A model generated the notes under the pieces. The model was not told the DNA's origin. It was given only the letters and a program-made list of their open reading frames with translations, and searched no databases. The translations under genes and the position numbers were made by a program. Positions 55,401-64,000 of a DNA stretch of 64,000 nucleotides are shown in pieces. Origin of the DNA: Erpobdella octoculata (Eukaryota; Annelida; Clitellata; Hirudinida; Erpobdellidae); contig OZ022247.1 in NCBI GenBank assembly GCA_963978895.1, positions 18,855,410-18,919,409 on the forward strand, given 5' to 3'. The first letter of the stretch is position 1, and each line of letters begins with the position of its first letter.

Positions 55401-55837
55401 GTGAGTTGATCACACTCGTGGTCTGGAAGTCGTGTGAAATTATTAAATAAAATAACAATTACATATATTATTAATTAATAATTAATTATTATTGTTCTTT
55501 CAGTTTTCATTTGTGTTTGAATTTTTGTTCCCCTTCGATGTTGTGCAGAAAAAGATTGAAGGCCTTTAGAGACATCGACTTTAACAAATCCTTCACCATG
55601 GAAAAATTTCTTTTTATTTCATAAATTAAATCAAAATCACTTCAAAGTTTACACACACGCATACACACACAATTGACCATTCTCACGCACGGAGATTTAA
55701 AGGATTAAATAGAAAAATTAACAATTTAAAATCTTGATTAAATTTATATTTCTTCAAAAAAGAACGGCAAAAAATACGACAAGACATGTAATTATTTGTC
55801 GTGGATTTGCTTGTACTAGCAGACGTTTTAAGATTAT

Positions 55838-56107
55838 CATCATCACCATCATCAACAACATCATCATCATCATCAACCACCTCATCGTCATTGTCATCAT
55901 CACCATTATAAATAAGTTAAATAACATCATCATCATCATCATCATCCTCATCATCATCATCATTGTTATCGTCGTCGTCATCGTCATCGTCATCGCCGTC
56001 GCCATTACCACCACCACCGCCATCACCATCACCATCACATCACATCACCATCACCATCACCATCACCACCATCATCATCATCATCATCGTCATCATCATC
56101 CTCATCG

Positions 56108-56144
<37 letters not shown>

Positions 56145-56155
56145 AACCATCACCA
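55838..56155. repeat. (CAT)n compound trinucleotide repeat
   Basis: CAT, CAC, GTC and GCC triplets over about 320 bp. Open frames here are artefacts. Confidence 0.93.
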
Positions 56156-56480
56156 ATAAGAATAGAATGACTAGAACTTGGCCTAGTTGGCATAGAGAAC
56201 GTTTAGCCCAGAGAAACAAAAGTCCATGACCAGGAAAGAATGAATTCCACTACAAAAAAATAATGGTTATCGGGGAATAAAATTCTTAAAAAATTCGATG
56301 GAAGAAAGAGGGTAAATTCTAAAGCAATTAATCTACTTTTAAAAATTGTAGCGTACTAAACTATTTGACCTATTCAGCACTTTGTCCTACCCGGCAATCG
56401 CTAGTTAGCCAGGTAGCTCAGTCATGATCTTATCAGCATCATCATCAGCATCGTCATGTTTTTTTTATGAATTCAACAAA
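56156..56480. other. Nothing recognised
   Basis: Unassigned spacer between simple repeats. Confidence 0.5.
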
Positions 56481-56489
56481 TAAAACTAA

Positions 56490-57065
56490 CATATAGGAAG
56501 AGACAGTAAGAAAGAACGAGGGAGAGAAAGAGAAAGAGAGAGACAGACAGACAAAGAGACCGAAAAAAAAGAGAGAATGAGAATGATGAAGAGTGTAAAA
56601 TAAATAAAGAAAAACAACACAGACTGCATAACTGCATATGCACGCGCTTCGGTGCATAACAGGCGGACGTGCATTAAATTTTAATCTGGAAGTTACTGTG
56701 CCATTACTGGAGGAAGTATGAAGAAAGGTAAGTCAAATTAAAACAGGAAGGAGATGTGGTGGGGGAGGGGAGGGGAGGTGAGAGGAAAATAGGGGGCGAA
56801 AGAAAGAAAAGAAGAAAAAAAGAGAAATAAAGAAAAGACAGAGAAAAGAAGATTTAGAAATAGAAAAGAAGAAAGAGAGAGAGATAGATAGGAATAGAAA
56901 AATAGAAAAAAGAAAGATAAGAACACAGAAAGAGAGAAAGATAAAGAGAGACTGAAAAAGTAGAAGAAAAAAGAACGAGAGAAAGAAAGACAAAAAAGAG
57001 ATAGAGAGAGAAAGAAAGAAAAAGAAAGAGAGAGAAAAAAGAAAAAGGTACAGCTAGGAATGTAG
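56490..57065. repeat. Purine-rich (GA/GAAA) tracts
   Basis: Two purine-only domains on plus (about 56490-56580 and 56745-57050). Minus-strand open frames rich in Phe, Leu and Ser come from the composition. Confidence 0.9.
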
Positions 57066-57284
57066 GAAGAAACAAGAAGATGAATACCACCGCGTATTTC
57101 CATTCCAGGCTGGCTCCCATCTTCTTGAGCGATTTCTCACGTCCAAAAATTAAAAGTTAACTTCGAATTTGATTACTTCCAATCAGGACTTTCAATTCTA
57201 TTTGCTTGTTTCGTTTTTCAATCAAGAGTGACATTTTATGTGCAAACGTGGCTATGTTTGCAACTGTGTACGTACTTTTATTTG

Positions 57285-57470
57285 TCTGCTATTTGTGGGT
57301 GTGTGCGTGTGAACAGTATTTGTGCGTTTATGTGTGAACGGTGTTTGTGTGTGCGCGTGAACAGTATTTGTGCGTTTATGTGTGAAAAGTATTCGTGTTT
57401 GTATGTGTAAACTGTGTTTGTGTGCGTGCACAATGTTTGTGTGTGTACGTGTGAACAGTATTTGTACTTT
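57285..57470. repeat. (TG)n-derived minisatellite
   Basis: Phrase GTGTGAACAGTATTTGTGCG recurs about four times with variants. Confidence 0.88.
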
Positions 57471-57589
57471 TGATATTTATTATTTTGCTGGCACCAGGAT
57501 CAGTAGTAGTTTACTTTCAATTTTTTAGCAGCAACCAATAATAGCATGAAGACAATTTATATCATGATTTTTACAATTTCTTTTAGTTT

Positions 57590-57860
57590 TTATAAAAACC
57601 TAGCGAATTTTCCCGGTGTTGCCCGGGTTTTTAGAGGTTTTTTCATCGTTTTTCTCTTTCTCTCTCTCGCTCCTGTTTCCTTCCTCGTTTGCTTTTCCGC
57701 TACCACTTGCTCTCCTGCTCCTTCTTGCTCTCCCGCTTTCTCTCCCGTTCGCTCTTGCGTTTCGCTCCCACTGGTTTTCCCATCCCCGCTCGCTCTTCCG
57801 CTCTTTTTCCCACTTGCTTTTCTGCTTCCACTTCTTTTCTTTCTTCCACTCTTTCTTAAA
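57590..57860 (+). repeat. Repeat head TAGCGAATTTTCCCGG plus pyrimidine tract
   Basis: AACCTAGCGAATTTTCCCGG then TGTTGCCCGGGTTTTTAGAG resembles the head of the dispersed repeat at 7578 and common invertebrate repeats with a TAGCGAATTT...GTTGCCCGGG head (recalled). It is followed by TCGCTCTTCC-type low-complexity sequence. Confidence 0.5.
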
Positions 57861-57939
57861 TTTTTTTGCCCATAAAACGTAAATTAGATTTGTTAAAAAC
57901 TGCTTGAAACTTTCAAACTATGTTGCGTAAACTTAAATT

Positions 57940-58736
<797 letters not shown>

Positions 58737-58751
58737 TGATTACCCCCTTCT
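58737..58751 (-). promoter_or_regulatory. Polypurine tract of the LTR element
   Basis: The minus strand has AAGAAGGGGGTAATCA immediately upstream of the 3' LTR, the primer for plus-strand DNA synthesis. The same AAGAAGGGGGTA is kept in the old copy at 12512. Confidence 0.8.
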
Positions 58752-58811
58752 TAATTCTGTTCGTCCCGAACAGCATAGTCGCTTTTGAGAAATGCGACTC
58801 GGCCACGAACA

Positions 58812-60305
58812 CTAAAATACCTTGATCTTTACTCGTGGCTTTGACCGCAATTCGCAAACAACATGGTCAAGTCCCTTGACCGTTTGATGCAGTTTATTCC
58901 AGTCCTTCTTTGGCTCATCAACAGAGTATTTTTTTGGCTCATCGTCGCTATATCTGCACGGTTCATCACAGCCTTTTTTGCATGCCTCGTTCAGAACATC
59001 TTTGAACGGTTTATCGAAACTGTCTGCTTTTTCTTCTTCTTTCACATCTCTTAGATCTTTCTCAAGAAACTCTTTAAAAGGTTTTTCGAAAACATTTTCC
59101 TTAAATCCATTAAATTCCTTCATCAGACTGTTATTTGATTTTAAAATGACTCTTAGTCTATCTGATCTAGAATCCTCTGTGGAATCATCTGATTTAGAAC
59201 CTTCGGTATCGTTCTCTGTTCTTGGCTCATCTTTTTCAGAATTTTTGCTTGCTGCATTGCTATTGATGTTTTGGAGAAGTTCATCGCCGTCATGTTTGTT
59301 TTCTTCCAAGCTACAATCGAACGTTTTCTTTTCACATTCCAACTCGGCTCTTTCGTCGGTGTCAACTTTCGTATCGTCCAGCGGATCTTTCTTCAAATTA
59401 TCGCCATCGTCTCTCAAATCAGTGTCTTCTTTTTTTGTCAAGTTAACTTTGACGTATTTTTCCATTGGAGTTTCGACCGTTTCTAAATCCTCGGTTGCTT
59501 CATCCGAGTCAGATTCTTCACTAAAATCTGACCCTGAATATTCGGTGCCGTCGTCTGTTATGGAGGCTTCCGTTTCAGAACCGTCGCTGTATGGGTGAAA
59601 GCCATAGTTGTTATTGCCATTATTATAATAATCATCGTCACTTTCATCCTCATCGTTTTGCATTTCGTTTTCAACATTCTTCTCATCTTCTTTAGTTTGG
59701 TTTTTGACGTCCAAACCGACTGTATCACTGTCACCATCTTTGCATGGTTCATCTTGAGCATCTTTGCAAGGTTCCTTATCATGACCGTCTTTGACAGGCT
59801 CATCATCATGACCCACCTGACTTGTGCAGTCTGTACGGCCGTCATCCGTCACATGCTCTGAGACACAGCTGGTGGACTCCAGTTCAAATTGGGTTTCGCC
59901 GCAGCAACCCACATCACCAGCAGCCCGCTGGTCCAGAACCGTGTCCACCACTGCCTCAGCCAACCCTGCGACCAAACTCTCAACAGTTGTACCGGCTGCG
60001 GCTACTTTGTTTTCGTGGCCAAGAATCATTCCTTCTCTTGTCTTCCCCTGTGCTGCCATGTTTTCTCTCGCTCGTTGTCTTTCTTCCTCCAGCAATTTGT
60101 TTTTTAATTTCCTTCGCTTGACCACAGCTTCCTCGTCAATATCGAATAGATATTCGTCGTCGTCAGGCCCATAGCCCTCATTCACTAACGCGGTTAAGAG
60201 GCGTTCCATAAGTTCGTCCTTTTTACCTGTATCGCTCAGGCCACGTTTCTCCAGCTCGTCTTTCATTTCACTCGCCCAAAGCTCATCCAATGATTTCAAA
60301 ACCAT
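58812..60305 (-). CDS. SAP-domain acidic protein of the LTR element (Gag-position ORF)
   Basis: 497 residues from an ATG 26 bases inside the 5' LTR-internal junction; this is the first ATG after the primer site. Residues 4-40 (LDELWASEMKDELEKRGLSD then GKKDELMERLLTAL) fit the SAP motif, a helix-extended-helix DNA-binding fold found in chromatin proteins. About 60-95 is basic and helical (KRRKLKNKLLEEERQRAREN). About 120-370 is acidic and Ser/Asp-rich, with EPCKDAQDEPCKDGD-like Cys-containing repeats. The C-terminal 85 residues repeat a DEPKK phrase and end SKPRVKIKVF. No CCHC knuckle or capsid motif is visible. It may be a diverged Gag or a captured host SAP gene (inference). A related C-terminal fragment exists at 12206-12468, so the ORF belongs to the family and not only to this copy. 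Confidence 0.82.
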   Translation of the reverse strand: MVLKSLDELWASEMKDELEKRGLSDTGKKDELMERLLTALVNEGYGPDDDEYLFDIDEEAVVKRRKLKNKLLEEERQRARENMAAQGKTREGMILGHENKVAAAGTTVESLVAGLAEAVVDTVLDQRAAGDVGCCGETQFELESTSCVSEHVTDDGRTDCTSQVGHDDEPVKDGHDKEPCKDAQDEPCKDGDSDTVGLDVKNQTKEDEKNVENEMQNDEDESDDDYYNNGNNNYGFHPYSDGSETEASITDDGTEYSGSDFSEESDSDEATEDLETVETPMEKYVKVNLTKKEDTDLRDDGDNLKKDPLDDTKVDTDERAELECEKKTFDCSLEENKHDGDELLQNINSNAASKNSEKDEPRTENDTEGSKSDDSTEDSRSDRLRVILKSNNSLMKEFNGFKENVFEKPFKEFLEKDLRDVKEEEKADSFDKPFKDVLNEACKKGCDEPCRYSDDEPKKYSVDEPKKDWNKLHQTVKGLDHVVCELRSKPRVKIKVF

Positions 60306-60314
60306 TCTTGTATC

Positions 60315-60331
60315 CTACTTCTGATCACCAA
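60315..60331 (-). promoter_or_regulatory. Primer-binding site of the LTR element
   Basis: The minus strand reads TTGGTGATCAGAAGTAGG directly after the 5' LTR. Similarity to the tRNA-Leu 3' end complement is from memory and not perfect (an extra A and one mismatch). Confidence 0.5.
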
Positions 60332-60528
60332 TGTTACGATATCACCAAATCGTATACCGGGCTCAATAGAATGGTTTTGATGTTTTATTGGAAAATAATA
60401 AATGAAGCTTTGTTACGGCTAGTTATACCTTCTGGTTTAATAATAATGTAATTAATGTCCCTAATAAATATTCTGAATCTGTTAAGGTTTATCAATAGGA
60501 AGTTGATAATCAAATCAGTGATATTACA
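60332..60528 (-). repeat. 5' LTR (in element orientation)
   Basis: 197 bp, TG...CA bounded, should carry the promoter of the element. No TATA box is asserted. Confidence 0.92.
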
Positions 60529-60531
60529 TGA

Positions 60532-60604
60532 ATATATATATATATATATAAAGAGAGAGAGAGAAACCTCAGGACTTCTTTTAGGCACTAATTAATATGT
60601 TATT
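60532..60604. repeat. (TA)n and (GA)n short tracts
   Basis: TA and GA dinucleotides directly after the LTR element. Confidence 0.9.
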
Positions 60605-60848
60605 TATGTATTGTTGATGGTTGAGATGTGGTGATGATGTATTGTTGATAGTTTGGAAGTGATGATGATGTATTGTTGATGGTTGTAATGTGATGATAAT
60701 GTATTGGTGATGGTTGTGATATGGTGATCATGTATTGTTGATGGTTGAAATGTGATGACGATGTATTGTTGATGGTTGTGATGTCATGATAATGTATTGG
60801 TGATGGTTTTGATGTGATGATGTATTGTTGATGGTTCTGATGTGGGGA
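60605..60848. repeat. About 36-bp minisatellite (GTATTGTTGATGGTTGTGATGTGATGAT)n
   Basis: About seven units, each with TGTATTG(T/G)TGATGGTT. Units vary in length by deletion of GAT triplets. Confidence 0.9.
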
Positions 60849-61334
60849 TGATAATAATTTCGGTTATATAAATGTATTAATAGTTTTTGCTTGGGAAGCG
60901 TTGTTACTTTTGCTGCATTTTCTCAAAAGTTTTAAATTAAATAAAACAGTTTAACTAAATGTATCTACAAAATTACATTCAAAAAATGATTTAATTTTGT
61001 ATTTTTACAAATATATCATATATAAACTATTTTCACAATTATAAAACAAAAAATAAACAGAAGATATTTTTAAAAATTGGCGATGTAGTATTTCAAATGT
61101 TTTTGCTTCCAATATTCATATTTTTTAATATTTTTGTTATAATTTTCTTCTTTTATGTTTTTATTATATTTTGTTTATATTTATATTTATATTTGTATAA
61201 GTTATATATGTTATATATTTATATTTGATATAGATTTAAATAGACCTTGGATGTATTTTATACTCTCGAAAGTCATCATCTGTGATTTGTTCAGAAAGAA
61301 GTTTCTTTGTTTATATGCCGTTGCGTGAGCAAGC
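60849..61334. other. Nothing recognised
   Basis: AT-rich, with short TTATAT words near 61170-61220. Confidence 0.5.
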
Positions 61335-62276
61335 ATTTATTTTATTTATTTTATTTATTTTATTTATTTTGTTTATTTATTTATTTTATTTATTTTATTT
61401 ATTTTATTTATTTCATTTATTTCATTTATTTCATTTATTTCATTTATTTTATTTATTTTATTTATTTTCTTTATTTTATTTATTTTATTTATTTTATTTA
61501 TTTTATTTATTTTATTTATTTAATTTATTTTATCTATTTTATTTATTTTATTTATTTTATTTATTTTATTTATTTTATTTATTTTATTTATTTTATTTAT
61601 TTTATTTATTTTATTTATTTTATTTATTTTATTTATTTTATTTATTTTATTTATTTTATTTATTTTATTTATTTTATTTATTTTATTTATTTTATTTATT
61701 TTATTTATTTTATTTATTTTATTTATTTTATTTATTTTATTTATTTTATTTATTTTATTTATTTTATTTATTTTATTTATTTTATTTATTTTATTTATTT
61801 TATTTATTTTATTTATTTTATTTATTTTATTTATTTTATTTATTTTATTTATTTTATTTATTTTATTTATTTTATTTATTTTATTTATTTTATTTATTTT
61901 ATTTATTTTATTTATTTTATTTATTTTATTTATTTTATTTATTTTATTTATTTTATTTATTTTATTTATTTTATTTATTTTATTTATTTTATTTATTTTA
62001 TTTATTTTATTTATTTTATTTATTTTATTTATTTTATTTATTTTATTTATTTTATTTATTTTATTTATTTTATTTATTTTATTTATTTTATTTATTTTAT
62101 TTATTTTATTTATTTTATTTATTTTATTTATTTTATTTATTTTATTTATTTTATTTATTTTATTTATTTTATTTATTTTATTTATTTTATTTATTTTATT
62201 TATTTTATTTATTTTATTTATTTTATTTATTTTATTTATTTTATTTATTTTATTTATTTTATTTATTTTATTTTAT
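61335..62276. repeat. (TTTATTTTA)n 9-mer array, about 104 copies
   Basis: About 940 bp. The first 200 bp contain variants (TTTCATTTA four times in a row near 61410-61445, TTTCTTTAT, TTTAATTTA, TATCTATTT). From about 61550 to 62265 it appears pure. It reads Phe-Tyr-Leu or Tyr-Phe-Ile in different frames; not a gene. Confidence 0.97.
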
Positions 62277-62685
62277 TTTTTACTTTTTTATTTATTTATT
62301 TTTCTACCAAAAAACTGCGTAATAAAAAATAATTATCTTGTTTGTTTTTAACACAATTATTGTTTATTTTGCATTGTTTGTTTAATTTTTTTCCTCGATT
62401 GCTCAAGAAAAAAAATTTATAAAAAATAGAGTAACGTTTTCTTTCTGATGACGTGTTTTTATTGGTTGGGGTGGAAATGTTTTTAACGGCTTTGCTTAAT
62501 TTCAATTTTTGCCAGGTAGTAAGTTGTCGTAGTAACATGTAGAAATTATTAATATTATATTTTTTTTAAATTTGAAATCAGTTTTTTGATTTTTTTCAAA
62601 TCATTTTCTTGAGTATTTACTTTTTAAATTTTAAGAAATACATTTGATTTAATGTAAAAATTTTTTTATATTTAATACAATCAAT
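62277..62685. other. Nothing recognised
   Basis: AT-rich unassigned sequence after the 9-mer array. Confidence 0.5.
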
Positions 62686-62689
62686 AAAA

Positions 62690-62985
62690 TAAGACAACCA
62701 ACAAGATAACCATTAAAACAACCAACAAGACCACCAGCTAAACAACTGGTGACACAACCAACAAAACAACTATCAAGACAGCTAGTCAAGACAGCTAGCA
62801 AACTAACTAACAGCAAAACTAACAAAACAACAACAAAACAACACGCAGGACAAACAGGAAGACAACCATCAGCAAATCAACAAAAAACCAGCAAAACAGC
62901 CAGTAAGACATCCAGCAAGACAACCAGCATGACAGCTAGCAAAATAAACCACCACAAGACACCGCACAAGACACTGCACAGGACA
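62690..62985. repeat. Degenerate (AACAACCAGCAAGAC)n repeat
   Basis: About 20 diverged units of AACAACCA(G/A)CAAGAC with period near 15-18. The Thr/Ser/Lys-rich open frame across it is a by-product. Confidence 0.85.
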
Positions 62986-64000
62986 CTCTAGAATGGCTCA
63001 ATTAAGCAATTACACAGCATAATTGGACAACCGCAAGTTTCAATTTAGCAGCTACAAGGCGACACGTCGTAAAGATGCAAAGGTTAAGGTCAGAGGTTGC
63101 AGCTACACATTCTCCTTCCAATATGGCGACATGCTGTTATCTTAAGAATGCAATTATATGCTGACAAATTTACGACCGCTATTTTTTGGCGCTGATTTGC
63201 TGTTTTGGGATGTGCTACAATTGTGTTTTATTTTTGTCACAATTTATATCTGCTATTTAAAAATTACATAAAGTTTCTAATTTTTATTTCTGCTTTTTTC
63301 AATGCATAAAAGTCAGCTGTTGTTTTATTTGATTATTTAATCAAGTCATCAAACAATAAATTTAATATTCAACGGCTGTGCTTCAGTTTTCAAAGTGCTG
63401 CTTTGTCAAACAATTTGTTGCTTCGTTGTTTGAAGAGTGAATGACAGCCAGTTAATGTACAACAACGCAGCAACAATTCATCATGTGCAGCAACAATTCA
63501 TCATCCACAGCAACAAACGAAACAAACACAAATTCTTCCATATTTCTCAGTTTTCTTGAAAAAACATTTTCTTATTTTGTGTTTGTAGTTTGTGATGATT
63601 TTTTCATATTTGTTGTTTATTATTCTTATTGTGAGTCAGGAAACAATGATAAATGACCCGATCAAAATAGATTTTTCTATTATCTTTATTTTTTCTTTCT
63701 CTCTCTTCTCTTTCTCTCTGTTTGCTCCTATTTTTCTCTGTCTCTTGTCTCTATGACTATCTCTATCTCTCATATTTTTCATCCTATATTATCAATTAAT
63801 AACCAAATTTTGTTTAAAACGAAGAGCCAGTAATATAAAAATAAAAATCATATTTGAGTTATATTAATTTTTTAAAAACTAAAAATAAATTAAACTTATT
63901 TAATTAACATTCAAAAAACATATGTTGTCATTTATAATTACGTTGTTGTCATCAATTAAATAAATTATACAATGTTTCCTAAAATAAACACTTTCCATGG
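62986..64000. other. No gene recognised
   Basis: Unassigned AT-rich sequence. GCAGCAACAATTCATCAT occurs twice in tandem near 63467-63505. Confidence 0.5.

Noticed and set aside
56733..57120. Leu/Phe/Ser-rich minus frames resembling membrane proteins
   Set aside because: Antisense of purine-rich simple sequence.
57546..57882. 109- and 88-codon plus frames
   Set aside because: Low-complexity TCGCTC-type pyrimidine tract following a repeat head.
58978..60174. Several plus-strand frames over the SAP element
   Set aside because: Antisense shadows of the SAP ORF caused by its codon composition.
61282..62332. Long Phe-Tyr-Leu frames that look like a membrane protein
   Set aside because: They are the TTTATTTTA 9-mer array.

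Overview
This window is eukaryotic nuclear DNA from an animal, very AT-rich and crowded with microsatellites, minisatellites and retrotransposons. There are no operons and no bacterial-type genes. One host gene is visible: a multi-exon gene on the minus strand with canonical GT-AG introns, encoding an immunoglobulin-superfamily protein. The gene style and the mix of CR1, L2 and RTE non-LTR elements, a SINE and a small LTR element suggest an invertebrate. A lophotrochozoan such as a mollusc is my best guess, but that is inference and not proven by the sequence.

Host gene. I recovered seven exons (A-G, in transcription order) at 43437-43180, 30062-29967, 28725-28464, 20742-20648, 16224-16043, 15326-15197 and 15054-14561. 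Their phases fit at every junction. Together they give 504 codons plus a stop: three Ig domains, each split by one intron, then an Asn/His/Gln-rich tail with a weakly hydrophobic C-terminus. The signal-peptide exon and promoter were not found and probably lie above 43.4 kb. The introns carry most of the tandem repeats, including a 40-bp minisatellite with higher-order structure, several long trinucleotide arrays and a 28-bp minisatellite that runs up to a splice donor.

Layout. 1-4.1 kb: a decayed L2-like retrotransposon with a SINE inserted in its endonuclease. 4.1-7.6 kb: (TA)n and a huge, nearly perfect hexamer array. 7.6-9.0 kb: an unclassified dispersed repeat containing a 157-bp tandem. 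9.5-11.5 kb: a CR1-type fragment abutting a second L2-like pseudogene. 11.5-12.7 kb: a (TCAC)n array and the 3' end of an LTR element. 14.5-43.4 kb: the Ig gene, with an RTE fragment and a second SINE copy in its introns. 43.5-50.9 kb: no recognised gene; tandem repeats and a SINE-like repeat. 50.9-54.9 kb: a nearly full-length CR1-clade retrotransposon. 55-58 kb: simple repeats. 58.0-58.4 kb: a 5'-truncated L2-like fragment. 58.5-60.5 kb: a complete small LTR element with identical 197-bp LTRs and one SAP-domain ORF. 60.5-64 kb: tandem arrays, no gene.

The most unusual item is the short LTR element family with a SAP-domain protein and no visible protease, reverse transcriptase or integrase. 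It has one intact, apparently young copy (58.5-60.5 kb) and one old 5'-truncated copy (12.2-12.7 kb). Most large open frames elsewhere are simple repeats read as protein and are not genes.
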